Source of the DNA: Brachyhypopomus gauderio
Taxonomy: Eukaryota; Chordata; Actinopteri; Gymnotiformes; Hypopomidae
NCBI RefSeq assembly: GCF_052324685.1
Contig: NC_135223.1
Span: 19,537,822-19,601,821, forward strand
Reading direction: 5' to 3'
Length of the DNA: 64,000 bases
Both the position numbers and the translations under genes were made by a program. The notes under the pieces are model-generated. The model was not told the DNA's origin. It made no database searches and saw only the letters and a program-made list of their open reading frames with translations. This document shows positions 35,441 to 49,043 of the stretch, piece by piece. Within the stretch, counting starts at the first letter, position 1, and the number at the start of each line of letters is the position of its first letter.

Positions 35441-37490
35441 AAGAATTAATAATAGGCACTTCTTCAAATGCACAGATTACAAATGCATAACAAAAATCTG
35501 GGAAATAGCAGACACGTTTATAAACATCAAAATACAGTGTGGGATTCAGCAAGACATGATTACAAGTAAAGACCTAACAGAGATAATAGGAATGACCAGC
35601 AGCACTCCATTTGATGTTTTTTTGGGTTTTATGGCAACTAAATGCTAACATCTGACTATTAGCCACAGTCTTGCATTGTAATACTCTATTTTATGATATA
35701 CATTATTCCTCCCAGTTGTTACATTTAAATGGAAAACACTACTCATTGTAATGTAAAAAGGCCTTTCTTCCTTGAAACGTATGAAACCGCACTGGTGATA
35801 CTACTAGAAAAGCTATTCAAAGGAATGTATTACAACATCTGTTTCCCTCATTCACAATCCCTTCCAATTCCTCCACAGGGTCCCAAGCAACAGCAAAACA
35901 GCAGATATCTCCATATAGACAAACAACTGTAAAAATGTATTTATATGGAGGCTTATAGACCATATTTCTAACTCCTATACAAAGCATTTATTTTACGTAC
36001 GAATTGTTTTTAATAATATATTGGTAAAAGCAAGCAGGAGAGATAGACAGCAGGGAGGAACACAAACCTGCATGCAAGATGCATGCTAAATTGAAATTGA
36101 GACTAAATTGTTTCTTTCATTCATAACCATGCTAACAATATTAAAACAATATTAGGGTAGAACTGTGAATTACTTATTTTATATGTTTAATCATTTAAAA
36201 AGCACCTCATATGCAATGGGTCTGTATCATATTGCAATTCTGCAGTTCTTGCATAACCGTTTAGGAATCACATATCCAACCACTGTTATGGTCATCTTCA
36301 CCAAGTAAAAGGTACAACAAAACTAAACAGCTAAAACTTACTGGGGCAAAAAGCCTAAAATATCATACATAATGCATTACAAAGACGAATGCTGGTTTGG
36401 TGTAGCCACATTTTGCGTTATTTGAGTTATTTTCCTTGCTATAACAGATCCAATTAAACTCTTTCACGCTTGACTTAATTGTGATCACTTAAAGCAAGCT
36501 CGTGTTGGCAAAATGAGTCCTGGAGTCCACTGTAATGCTAAATTTGTAGAGCTCTAATAAACCAAATCATTTAGTTAAAATAATCAAATCCAACCTGACA
36601 AGTTTATGCCCTTGCTCTAAAGTGCTTCATAACTTGTAGAAGGCAGAAAAAAACGAGCATGCACACTGCAGCTAGACTACCGTGCAATAATATGCATCAG
36701 TATATTCCACTTTGACCTGAAGTAGTATTAATGTTGTAAACGCCCACATGTGTAAACTAGTAAAATAGTTTCCTCCTCTTTCAAGGTTGTCCTGTGATCT
36801 TGGTTGAGAACCGTCCTAATTATTATATCTAGATGATTCCCCGGAAACATGGCCAACAAGTTATTCCAAAAGCCAGTGATACTCGCTAAGGCTTCGGAGT
36901 TTGCCACAAAAAAAACTTTTTTTTAAGGAGATATCCAGCACCTCTCCTGAACTCCAGAAAGAAAGCTAGCTAAGCTGACCTCTCAAGAAGAAGTGCAAAT
37001 CTGTGATTATTAGCAGTAGTAGTTACATTTATATAACATAACTAGCTACTTAGCGCCTTTCCCAAACCCAGTGACGCTTTACAAGTTGATGGCAAGTGTT
37101 TAAGATCAGTTCGTACAGTTATAACGTCCACACAGGCGTCTAGTTGATGTGTTAATGTGGCTAATATTACATGTAATATAACATGTAATATTACATATAA
37201 ACAGTGTCGATATTAACCAGCCAAGTTAACAGTTGACGGCCGAACTAGCCAGCTAGCTAAAAACAACTCGCCCAAAACTTGCTATAGACAACCGAGAAAC
37301 TTGTGCGAGACACATTTCAGGAGTTTGTTCTAGTGAAACCGGAGCAGGTTAGAAGGTTAAGCCATTAGTCTGGGGGCTAGTTGGCCTTCCCGGCCGATTA
37401 GCAGCACCTTCCCCCGGGGTGAACGTTAGCTAGCGAGGCTAGCCAAGCCGCCTCAAACACGGTAGAACCGCGTGAACGTCGCGGACTCAC

Positions 37491-37740
37491 CCAGCGCAGC
37501 GACCGTGTGAGGATCCCAAACTTCCTACGACGATAATTATAAAGTATAAAATACTAGTTACTACTCTTTTAAGTAGTCTGTCCCCTGTTTTTACCCCCCT
37601 TCCAACTTCTCCGCCCCTGTCCGTGAAACCAGGGGTAGTCGGTCCAAGGCGAGCGGCGACAATATGGCTGAGCGCGGCGGAGTGGAAGGAGCGCTGGCGT
37701 CACCCCGCCACACGGCTGCTGTGGGAGAACCGCCATCCTT
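37491..37740 (-). promoter_or_regulatory. plekhf2: plekhf2 promoter and 5' UTR exon
   Basis: This is a GC- and CpG-rich stretch in an AT-rich region. On -, a consensus donor (GCTGG|GTGAGT) at 37491/37490 closes an untranslated exon. Further upstream, AAGGATGGCGG (complement of 37731-37741) resembles a YY1 site. Linking it to plekhf2 is inference from orientation and from the spliced acceptor next to the plekhf2 start codon. The TSS is not determined. Confidence 0.65.
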
Positions 37741-38118
37741 ATAGTTGTCCTGTTTAACTACACCGCCACTTGTTCAACAACTTTGTTTTAAAAGATAATA
37801 AAAAAAATAATAGCTTCTATTGTGATTATTATTATGTTTGAAACTTTCCGAAATTTGTTGTGAAATTAAGTTTTTTTTATTTTTTTTGCTACTAAAAACT
37901 GAAGTTTCTATAAGATCATCCCTGGGTTTCTGTAGGCTTTAGTTTAGTTGGGCTTTAATAATCATTTATAAAATAAAATTTCTCTCTCTAATATACATAC
38001 ACACACACACATTATATATATATATGTGTATAACTAGCCTATAAAACTAAAAAAGAAAGAAAAAGCTTAACAGTATCACAATCCAAAAAAGGTATGAGAT
38101 GAATATTCCTTCCATTCA

Positions 38119-38272
38119 CGGACGTAATTTGGGGGGGGGACTGGGGGGACATGTCCCCCCCCCTTTTTCAAAAGCTGGGTTTGGTCCCCCCCAGTTTTTA
38201 CGGTTAAAACCAAATATTTAAATAGCGACAAATCCATGTCCCCCCACTTTTGAAATCAAAATTACGTCCATG
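38119..38272. mobile_element. short MITE with a 10-bp target duplication
   Basis: The ends CGGACGTAATTT and AAATTACGTCCATG are inverted. G-run/C-run inner arms (GGGGGGACATGTCCCCCCCC) make it strongly self-complementary. Flanking direct repeats CTTCCATTCA are at 38109-38118 and 38273-38282. It is about 154 bp with no coding capacity. Confidence 0.8.
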
Positions 38273-38282
38273 CTTCCATTCA

Positions 38283-39640
38283 GTGTTAGATTAGTACAGA
38301 TAAAGTCTTGGTCTGAAAAATTATGTTATAATTAGCCTTACATATTTTTAGATGTGAGTGCTCATCTCGAATACATTGAGGGATTTGATTGTCATGAAGG
38401 TTTCTATGTTATATCCCATATTGTAATGTAACTGCTGAACCGACACTGCAGCTGTGGTCTTGTTTATCTTCAAGCCTAAATGACTAAATTAATTGACGTA
38501 TTTTGCTATGTTATGCAATTGACAACACCTAACGGCAGTTTAACTGCGAAGGTTATTTTTGCTTTAGCTTTTTTCCCCAGTGTCACAATTCCCAATATCA
38601 GACAAAGTGAAGATAAATAGAAACAGCAGTAGGCTAGTGATAATGACCAGCGATGAATGTCAACAGAACTCGTTTGGATTCATGATTTCATGTGAAATGT
38701 ACGGAATCATACTTTGATAGCAACCCGGGCGGTTGGTCGTTTCTTACTAAAAATACTCCAACACTCCCTTGACCATAATATGCCAAAGATCACAAAAAAC
38801 TAAATATTGTCATGCACTTTTTAAGTTACAGGGTGATTATTTTAGTTTGACTCCTTGTCGCCCCCATGTGTCGGACAGGTCAGGTTGAGAATTATTGACA
38901 CAACATAAACAACTGGGCCATATGTAAAATAAACAATGAAACAAACTCGTAGTTTACAATCGAACCTGTTTGTTTATAAGACATACAATTATTTGTATGT
39001 ATTTTTGTTTAACATTAATAAAGTCCTTGTGATGGGTTTTGGGGTCAGCACATTCAGGCCCTAACCTTTCAACTTCTTTATGGAATTTGCACCTTAGTTA
39101 CAAATGGATCTTCCAGCATATCAGTGCACCCAAACACCTCATAAAATCAATGAGAAAAATTGACAGAAAATAAAATCAACATTTTCAGTCTCTGGACTGT
39201 AACCCTAAGAAATACCTTAAGAGTGTGCAATCACAATGACATTAATGTTTGTACATAAAAGATTATTCACAACATATAGATACGTTTTCATATAGCCTAA
39301 ATATTACATTATGACGATTGAGTGGGGCATTGCTGTTTTAAAGCCTCTGCACAAGCAATCCTTTAGCCAATCAGAACCAACCTTTTCTGGAGCCTTTTCT
39401 CAAGGCTGCAGACTATGCTCACGTAGGTTTTCAGAGCGTCTTGCACTCCTATAGCAGTCTTTGGAGTCGGAACTAGGCAACGTTGACTGTGATAATTGTG
39501 ATAATCTCTCCAGCTTAATGGCCCCTCCTCCTCCACACCTCCATGGGTTCTGGACAGGGCGATGGTGAGTTAGCATGCACTCCTGACCTGGGTGCCCGTG
39601 GAGACTCCTCCATGTAAAATGTGTGCCGTGCCATATTTTT
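38283..39640. other. AT-rich interval upstream of plekhf2, downstream of ndufaf6
   Basis: I see no supported exon, RNA gene or named repeat in this stretch. Confidence 0.4.
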
Positions 39641-39654
39641 GTCAATTGTGATTT

Positions 39655-39706
39655 TTACACCCCAATCGAAATTTGTCCTCCGCATTTAACCCATCTGTGC
39701 AGTGAG

Positions 39707-39741
<35 letters not shown>

Positions 39742-39920
39742 GATTACTAGGGGGCTGTGGATCACACGTACCCAGAGCGGTGGGCAGCCCGGCGCCCGGG
39801 GAGCAGTTGGGGTTAGATGCCTTGCTCAAGGGCACCTCAGTCATGGCCTGCCTGGGAATCGAACCCATGACCCTCCGGTCACAAGACCAGTTCCCTAACC
39901 GCCAGGCCATGACTGCCCCA
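39655..39920 (-). mobile_element. tRNA-derived SINE
   Basis: Read on -, it starts GGGGCAGTCATGGCCTGGCG, with A-box-like TGGCGGTTAGGGAACTGG and B-box GGGTTCGATTCCC, as in a tRNA-related promoter. It continues through a body ending in a (GT)n run and GCACAGATGGGTTAAATG. This is a widespread fish SINE. The (CA)n at 39708-39738 (+) lies inside it. Confidence 0.85.
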
Positions 39921-40726
39921 TGTAGAAGCCCATGGAGGGCGTAGCACTGTATAGGTCCTGTTATATACCCCACTACTGTTCTGCCATGTGCTGCCCATTT
40001 TTGGCCTCTATTCCTTTGCATACAACCTGCCCACAGGTTCATTCTGACCCACTGTGCACCATAGTCCTTGTTTGGTCTTATTCAAACTGCTTTTTGAGCT
40101 GAATAACTCAAAAATTCTGAGCTGACAACTTTGATAATAAGTATAGAACAGACCACATGGAAAACGTATACCAACATGTTCCTCCAGGTAACCAAATGGG
40201 ATATGTTCTCTGTGATGAGATACAGGGGCATACAGGCTCACCTGATAGAGCATAAGTCTTGAGCGCATGTTTACTGTTTCATGTAAACAAATTGCAAAGT
40301 AAGATTGTGATAGAATTAGAGTGTTTCTGTATGTTCCAACAGAGAGTACTGCTATGTTCAATATAACCCAAGACAGAGTAAGGCTGGCTGCCATGGTTAC
40401 TTCAGTGGATCACCATGGTAGCATTGAGGCTCTGAAGGAACTGTAAAAGAAAATATCACTAATTACTAATAATTGCTAATATTAGCAGAACAATTTTATT
40501 CACACAGCTTTTCATCAATAGTACAAAAACAGACTGGGTTCTTAAATTCTTTATGTCACTGCGACTAGTTTCTTGTATAGAGAGCATTGTGTGTCAATCT
40601 TGGCAGTGAATTCATCCTTTCACCAAAAAAGTGGACAGAACTGATATTTTTGTCCACATTATGCAGAGACAAAAACAAAAATATACAAATTTTTGCTTGT
40701 CAACAAAAAATCAATAATAATAAGAA

Positions 40727-40732
40727 TTTATT
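40727..40732 (-). terminator. ndufaf6: candidate polyadenylation signal of ndufaf6
   Basis: TTTATT on + reads AATAAA on -, about 350 bp after the ndufaf6 stop codon. It is the nearest well-placed signal I see. Confidence 0.5.
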
Positions 40733-41077
40733 CTTAAGAATTAAGAATTGTGGAATACAAATGACACATTATCCATCAGGTGCTCATATGCTTTCAATAC
40801 TTCAGTTTACCGTATGTTTTACACTTAAAACAGTCAAAAATGTGATTTTTGTTGAAAATCCAAAAGTACACACATCAGTATCAAATAAATTCTCCTTTCT
40901 TTCTATGTACAATAACATGTAGTATGTTTTTCCATCTGAGATGTTTTTGTTGATTTTCTAGGAATTTTCTAATCATTCCCAGATAAGTTATTCAGAACCT
41001 AGTGATTTCATCTTGATGCAAAAAAACTGAAGAATAGGAGAAAACTAGTACCAGTATACCGCACAAGTGTGTGAAGA

Positions 41078-44000
41078 TCAATACGCCTTCTTCCAAGACT
41101 GAATATATAATCGAATGGGCAGAAGTGGGTTCCTTCTCTGTAGGCTTTGATGGAACACATTAAAGTCCACCTTCCTTACTCTCTCCAGATAATCCTCAAT
41201 AGCAACCTGCAATGCACAATCACAAAAGGTATCATTCCAAATTATTAGTTTTTGGTGATTTGAATTGTGGTGTTGTTTAGGTGTAATAGTTTAGTTTTGG
41301 TGATTAGGGCATTTAGAAGGCACAAATTGGAAATTGATGACTTATGAGTGACTTTCTGCTCCATAATGAACTCTAGGAGATCACCAGAAGCTGACCTGAA
41401 TGTCCTGTCTCTTCCCATGTTACAAAGGAAAGTCAGAACCTTTCCAAGCACTTATTTAAAGCTGAGAACTAAAAATAAATACATAAAAGCCTTAGAACGA
41501 ACGTGAAGAGCCTTTTAAAATTGACTGCTTACATAAATAGGTTTCTAGAGACAAGCGCAAACAATAAAAAGGAGAGAAAATAATGTTCTTGGCTGTTTGT
41601 GAAACTTGTTGTGAGGTATGCCGGGTGGCTGGAAACTGGCACGCTGCTTTGCGTGAGTGTTTTACTCTGCTGAACTCACACTTGTTTTGGAGGCTTGATT
41701 AAACAGTTGATAACAGCTAAAGTATGAGGAGAAACCTGGCTACATTGTTTCTGTACAAGAGAGAGAGAGAGAGAGAGATTATAACACTTACTGTGTTCAG
41801 GAAAGCTGGCATGGCAGCAGTTGGAACCTTTTTTCTGAATGATCTAGCCTGTATAAAAAAAGAAAATGGTTAAGAAATGTATGCAACATCACTAACTAAT
41901 GTAGCAACAGTATTGAGTCTATCATTAAAGACAACATTATGCCAATTTTATTATTCATAACAAATGCATTATGCAAATGCACCCCCCCCAATCACTTAAT
42001 TACCTGGAGTTAATCTGACGCGATTATATTTATGCAGTCCAATTAAGTATGCACAGCAGGCTCAAGAAATACTGAAAAATGTATATTGTCATATTGGAAA
42101 AATGTCATATTGGACTCCTCCATATTTTACTCCCAAATATTCAAAGGTTAAGAATACAATTCAAAGGTTGTGAAGAATACAAAATAAAACTGAACACAGA
42201 GAGAGCACTAGAGAGATTGTCAGAGTGTTGAGACGAAGCCTGACCCGACTGCACACGAGCTTACGTGCTGGAGATGAACATGGGCTTGGCTGGCAATGTC
42301 ATACACAGCATCCCTGACATTCTGCTCCCTGCTCCCACGAATGAAGTCCTCTTGGGACACACCATGCTGGAAAGACATCGTGGAGTTATGACTGGAGTTA
42401 CTGACCCTCAGGATGACTGGAGTTACTGACCCTCAGGATGAGACTTTTTAAAGTACACCTTTACACACATGGTACAGCCAGGTGAAAAGGACAATAAGAA
42501 CCCTATTTGCAGCTGGCAGATACAAACACAAGCTTAAATACACTTGAGGCACCATCCAATAAAACCTTAAAGTTTTATAAAAGCAACAGACATTAGTGGT
42601 ATTCATCTAACATATAGTCCCTAGAGCCAGAGAGTCAAATACTGCTCCAGACAGGCACTCGCACCTTCATGCAGACGTCCATGGGGAGGTAGACCTTGTG
42701 TTTCTGGCTGTGGTGCGGTGTGGCTCGTAGGCACGTCGCAATCCCCTGCGCTTTACCAATGTGGCTGGCTGCATGGTCTGCATTGAGATCCTTAACTCCT
42801 TTATGAATACACATTTAAAGCACATTTGATTAATTGAAAGCAGCACATTAAGTCTCCAATGACATTTTAAAAAGATGTGATCTGTCTTCAACTCAAATAT
42901 ATATTTAGATCGGTCTGTCTGCTAGTAACTATGACCTACCTTACAAAAAGTGTTTTAGTGTGCTTTATTGCAACAGATTAAACATTTATATTTATAAAGC
43001 AAATTCCTTTGTAATGCACAGAATGTCTAATATCAAATGATTATAAAAATATTGAAAAAGGACATTGAAATAATTAAATTAATACACCTTGCTCAATAAA
43101 ATATGTTTAATTGCTGAAGTAATTAATTAATTCGTTTTGCTGTATGGGAAATGGAACTGTTCAGTGAAATTGCTACTAGCAAGCATATCTCTATATCTAA
43201 CATTCAGTCTCTTTGGAACAGCTATGTCATTTCAAAATGGAGGCTCACCCAGTGTCTCCAATAGGAGATAGAGGAGAGAAGACTGAGTGTTCTCTGCATA
43301 GGTTTCCAAATCCTGAAGATTCCTGTAAGCTCGATCGTCCATGTCCTTCTCCTTCAAAACCAAGCAGACAACAGCTTCATGACATGCATTTTGATGGTTG
43401 TAATGCCCCCCTTAGCTTCTCTCACAACAGGCTATCATCCACATGAAAATGAAAAACTCAACGCGCTGTAAAACACTTCTAAATGACAGATGGGAATTTA
43501 ATTAAAACTTATTTTTTGCAAAATATCTAAAATGTAATAGCTCCCTGCAGCTCCAGAGGCTTGCAGTAGTGTGATTCATATTTTACACAACAAAGCTCAA
43601 TAATTCAAGAACATTCGGCAGCAAGTGTAATACAGTATAGGCCAGCATAAGGCGACCTACAATCTGACTTGGTGATTGGTGATGTAAACAATTTTAGAAC
43701 AAATTCATTAAATCAATTCATTTAGGCGTGAGATTGCCAAAAACACAAAACACTATATATTTATCATAAGCAAAAGTCACTTTATGAAAAAACTTCTACC
43801 ATGAATTACCATGGTAAGATCATTAAAGATTAAAGATGATGCAGTGCTTAGCTCACAGTTAGCACACAAAGGCAGAATTTACCCTTTCAGCTACTATCCT
43901 CTGCAGCCATCTTCTTGACAGTGTGTGCCTCCTTACTGCCTTTTAAATAAAATAAGCATTGTTATCTTTACATTAAAGTCTATACACTAAATGCATTAAT

Positions 44001-45413
44001 TTCAAGTGTTCACGTATGGATTCAAAATATATAGAAAATCATATACGCTCACTAGTAAAGAAGATAAAGTTCAGTGTATGATGGTGTGTTTTTTGTTTTT
44101 TTCACAGTTTGAGCTCAGTTGCACTGATATCACCACAGACCTTCCACAGCTCCACAGAGACAGGCTGAACCGGAGGGTCGTCTCTGTAGATGTCCTCCAC
44201 TGCAGCCTTCCAAAACTGCATGCGCATTAAACCAATGGTTTTCTGAGACACAGAGTCCTTCACCTAAAATAGATGGTGCACAATATGTAAAAGACTATTA
44301 ACAGAGAACACGTAATTTGGGTTTTATTTTGTTTTTTCTGTGCCCACTACACCCTGGGGCACTGCTTCATAATTAAATGACATGAATTCTTTATTTGTGC
44401 TGAAAGTTACCTTGAGATGTGATGTACAAAAAAAGTGTCACATTTTTACAATATCACCCCCATTCCCCCAACTCCACCCTAAACATACACAGGGACAAAA
44501 GAGCCAAACATGTATAATAGCGTCATCTATCAGTGTTAAATTTGCTTACATTTTACAGTACAAAATAAAAGTGTTCTGTAAATGTAAGAGTTCTGACCGT
44601 TTTTTTTCACATCTTTTCAGAACTGACTGACTCATGGACATGAGTATAGACTGAATAAAAATAATCAACAATATGAACACTGTATATGTATATCAGCAAT
44701 TCAGGCCATGTGCATTTGTTATTATATTTCAGCACAGACACAATGATGGATGATCCTGCTTTCTCTCTTCTATCCAAAAAAGTTTAACTCAACCTATCAG
44801 AAAGTGGTTTACATTTTTTTTGCATGCAAAACTTACAAACAATGTAAGAAATTGCCAGGAACACTGAGTTACCTGATCATATTTCTTCCCTTTCAGTTCA
44901 CTGCAAATAACTCGAAATGATCAGAACTCTCCACAAATATGTGAACCCTTTCAAAGCACCATCTTCATTGTCACACTCTTTTACAGCTGCATGTCTGGAG
45001 CAGGTTGTGCATCAGCACGACTGCACCGATTATGTATTACGAACACCTGCCTGTGCCAGTTCCACATTGAAAGCCCTCAGTGCCAAGGAGGAACGACGAG
45101 CAGCCTCAGGAAGCAGCAGTGAACACATGAACCCTTCATAATCTCGTGATCTAACAGTAAAACACACGATGGCCTTTTCATCAAATGTTTGTATACATTT
45201 TCACTTTTCCCTACAACGGTGTGCACTAGCTGGGATATCTTACCTTACAAGTTCAATACAATATTTTTCGTCGTGTTTCAAGGATGAGTTTGTTGACGTT
45301 CCCAAGCATTTGATTTCTGTTGGCCTTTGTATACATTCAATATATGGGAAGGTCCTATTAAGAAATAAATTCCTAGTTAAAATTCTATATTTTATACTAA
45401 TACTTTGTGCCAT
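41078..45413 (-). CDS. ndufaf6: ndufaf6, complex I assembly factor 6, complete
   Basis: Nine coding exons give 324 aa (human 333): 45244-45413, 45051-45150, 44141-44263, 43883-43939, 43249-43351, 42665-42798, 42265-42366, 41792-41848, 41078-41206. The start [20 protein letters not shown] is basic and amphipathic, as expected of a mitochondrial presequence. The rest is a phytoene/squalene-synthase-like fold, recognised from [89 protein letters not shown] and the end [10 protein letters not shown]. Family knowledge: NDUFAF6 is needed for an early step of complex I assembly (ND1 module), and human mutations cause Leigh syndrome. Intron 2 appears to use a GC donor (CAG|GCAGGT); the only nearby GT option breaks the frame. 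The gene is head to head with nagpa. Confidence 0.95.
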
Positions 45414-45761
45414 ATTAATATGTAGACAGAGCCAAAGACATGAGCACCCTGCACTGCGACCTTGTGCAGCCTGACTCGCTCCCCTGAATCTATACACCAC
45501 GTTTTGCGTTCCGCTTGTCTCAATAACGCAGTGAAGCCGACAACGCTAGTTTTGCTCATTCGTATCAATGTGTTACTGTATAAAATATATTTAACTACCA
45601 CATAAGTTAAGAAAAAATAAATAAAAATGAATGTTTTATGTGACGTGGCGTGACAGGTCGGCGAATTGATGCCCGTCACGTGATAGTCTTTCCAGGAAGT
45701 TGGAGAATGTTGCCCTGCTGTATTTTTCATTTAGTTGAATAGCCAGATAAGTATTTGTCAT
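45414..45761. promoter_or_regulatory. bidirectional promoter of ndufaf6 (-) and nagpa (+)
   Basis: Only about 350 bp separate the two start codons (45413 and 45762). The stretch holds an extended E-box, GTCACGTGAT, at 45675-45684, one base off the CLEAR/TFEB consensus GTCACGTGAC. An ETS-type site, CCAGGAAGT, is at 45692-45700. I see no TATA box. Shared-promoter status is inferred from spacing and orientation. Confidence 0.7.
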
Positions 45762-48700
45762 ATGGCAACACTGATCAAAAGTTTAGGACATATTTTGTTC
45801 TTCGTGATATGGGTTGCCATGTGTTTTACGGAAAGTATAAATATTCGGTAAGGTGCTTTTTAAACTATTTTTTATTAGCTAGCTAAGCTGGCTAGATTGC
45901 CTTCTAAAAGAGAAACGTTGACTTGTACAACACTAGATAAAAGCTTTTAGTGTTGCATATTGGAATTTGGGTGCGTGTTTAAGTATATTTAAATTTGGCC
46001 CTTGTGCAAGAATACTTCTTTGTTAACAATAAGAATCCATTATATATACGCTGTGAGACTAATAAAGGATGATGTAGTATATATCTTGTGCACTTTGCTT
46101 GCACAGCTGATGAAGGACTTCTCTCTGTCCTGTTTCTATGAACACTTTGTGTACTTTGCTACAATTTATATATAATCTCATTCCATGAGGTTCTAAAGTT
46201 CATTGCTTTTAAAGTTTTTTGTCATCGTTGCTGTTGAGTTCTCTATTTTTGTTCTTCTAGTGTAGACAAACACACAATGGCTATTAATGGATCTTGCTAT
46301 AAAACACAAACCATTAACAATGGTAACTCAATAAATCAATCTTAGAAATGTAAAAAGCTCTCACTCGGAACTGAAAACTGGGCTATTAGTGATTGTGCAA
46401 GTCTGCAACCAAAATATTTTGATTAGTTAAGCAATAATAAAATAGTGAATAGCAATCACATTATGACTCAGTATTAATATTTGCATGATATCTCCCTCTG
46501 TACAGAGACTCTAAGAATGATAATATCTGTCAGACCATCGTTCATGGCAAACTAACACATGAAGCCTGTCCGGCCAGCAACCACTTCACATCACCAGTGG
46601 TGGAATCCAAGGTCTTTGTGTCAGACTTGAGCAAACTCTTGAGCAATTCAAAGCCTACTAAATGGGTGAGTGGCCACATCACAGTGGTTCATGACCCTCT
46701 GAGAACACTGTCTGTCCTGGAACCAGGGGGCTCTGGTGGATGTGCCAAATCTCACAGAGAGCTGGTGGAGAACACAGCTAGAACGAGGAAGTGTGTGGTG
46801 GCTCAGAACGGTGGCTTTTTCAACATGGACAAAGGACAGTGCTTAGGGAACATTGTGAGTGATGGCAGACTGGTGCAGAGCAGCCCAGGAGTGCAGAACG
46901 CCCAGTTTGGCATTCGGGAGGATGGCACACTGGTGTTTGGGTAAGTGTGCTGCACTGCTGTCTGAGCTAGTAGGATGAGTGATCAGAGAATGGGAATGAG
47001 AGCTTTGCATATCATTTAAAAGTAGCAGTTATATTTTATGGATAATAACTGAAATTCCAACCAGTAAAATTAGGTGACCACAAATAATTCATGAGAACTG
47101 TTATCATCTGAGTGCTCCAGCAAAATAAATTGGCAGATTGAGATAAAAAGTACACTTGAGATTAAAAAGTTCACTTTCTCTCTAAATAATTAGAACAGTT
47201 GTCAATGCACAACAGTAATAATGAGGAATTATTATAAACACGCAGGAAATTATTGTGATTTTCTTCAAACCTGATTGTAATGTTTGAGAAACACATTCTA
47301 GATTAATACAAAGGAAAAAAACTAGGGGGAGCTATTTGACCTGGCCTTAGAAAATTCCACTTATAGATTTAATAATGTAGTTGGATTTTGTAACATATTT
47401 TACATAATTACATACTGTTTAGGTCTTGAAATAAAGAAATAAATAAATGACCATTGAAAGGAAAGCAATCTAAATATTTTGTTTTTGAAGCCTATATGCG
47501 ATACAAATGTTGCTAACAAATATTCCCACTACTGGAAGCCTAGTCCTGAAAAAGAGGTATGGAGGGCACTTTTTATTATGAAGAATAAATAAACTACAGC
47601 TCTGTTCAATAAGTTTTGGATCCACCTCTTCCTTAGCTGATCGAGCAGTGATTGGCTGCTGCAGCATCAGCTGATTGGTCAGGGTAAATGTAGGATACTC
47701 ACATTAACATAGCAGATTCAGGATGAAAATAAAAATTGAGCCATGAAAGTCCTGGGAATTCAGAGGCCCCAAAACATCTGTTTCTCAAAATTGCAGTGCT
47801 ACAAATACAGAACTATGGCGTAATTGTCCACTACTCACAAATAATAATTACAAGTTAGGAACTTTGTGTGCTTATATTGGCACAGTCTGTCATTCATTTT
47901 GAAGTTATGGGTTTATGTGGAATTTTCCACTATGAGTTAAAGGTTTTTTTCCTCCCATGTGTGTACCCACCAGGACAAAAGTTGTGACAGTTATCTTCCA
48001 TAGTTACTGTGTTTAGAAAAAAAGACACATAATCTGTTTTGCCATTTGATTGATTTTATGGGGTTGTTTATATGCTTCTGTGATACCACAATAACACAAA
48101 ACGTCTCTTACAGACACAGCTCTGCCTGCCCGCTTATGATCTCTGTCTCTCTTTCCCCCTCCTGTGGTGGTAGTTATCTATCTGAGGAAGATGTTCTGGA
48201 TAAGGTAAACCCCTTTGTGCAGCTGGTCAGTGGGGTGGTGTGGCTTCTGAGGAAAGGTGAAGTTTACATCAAGGAGAGCATGCAGGCTGAAAACGAGACG
48301 ACTCAGAACACAGGTAGGAAGCCCCACCTGGCCCGGCAAGAGCTCTATCCCTGCAGCAGTACTGACTAGTGCTCCCTGTCACATAAAGTCCAAACTAATT
48401 AGTGCAAGCACTTTCTTAACCAATCGTTCTGAAGAATGTCGATCCTGTGGTATGTTTCAGGATCATTCCAGAGGTTTGTTGATGTGACATCTGCCCGAAC
48501 GTCAGTGGGCTATGATAAAGAAGGCAGGCTGATTCTGTTTCATGTCGATGGACAGACAGATTACAGGGGGTGAGAATGGACACTGAATTTTCAAAGCAGG
48601 GACCTCAAAAATCTAGCAGAATCCTAAACCTACCCAGAGTATGATTGCTTTAGGTCCATCATTTCTTTTGTAGGTTTAGTCTCAGACCTACGGTACCTTT

Positions 48701-48986
48701 TTAATTTTTTCTAAGCAAAAGCAAACTGTGTATTTTCAAAGATCAGCAAGTAGTAGTGACTCATGTCTGTTGCTTGGTAATTGTCCAGTTGAATTGCACA
48801 GAACAAATGTTACAAGCGTCCAATGTTTGGCATAAATATTCCCAATGGCAAGCACCTATCATAACTAAAGGTTATTTGAAGAACTCATTTACCTTAGACG
48901 ACACTTCCAATTACTGTCATGAGTAAATGAGTTGTCGTACAAACTTATGTATCCATTGTTACCTGCTGTACAAATTAACCAATCAA

Positions 48987-49043
<57 letters not shown>

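Larger units (their letters stand above)
22434..37490 (-). other. plekhf2: about 15-kb 5' UTR intron of plekhf2
   Basis: Inferred intron between the acceptor just upstream of the plekhf2 start codon (AG at 22434-22435) and a consensus donor GCTGG|GTGAGT (exon end 37491) in a GC-rich promoter region. It holds three hAT-like elements, a fold-back repeat, a G-rich minisatellite and a poly(A) run. I found no other gene in it. The remaining stretches (22.5-26.1, 27.4-28.2, 28.4-30.6, 31.7-32.4, 34.8-35.2 and 35.5-37.4 kb) are AT-rich with no supported exon. Confidence 0.7.

Noticed and set aside
39820-39915. Possible tRNA gene (A- and B-box motifs on -)
   Set aside because: The boxes belong to a tRNA-derived SINE with a long non-tRNA body; no complete cloverleaf fits.
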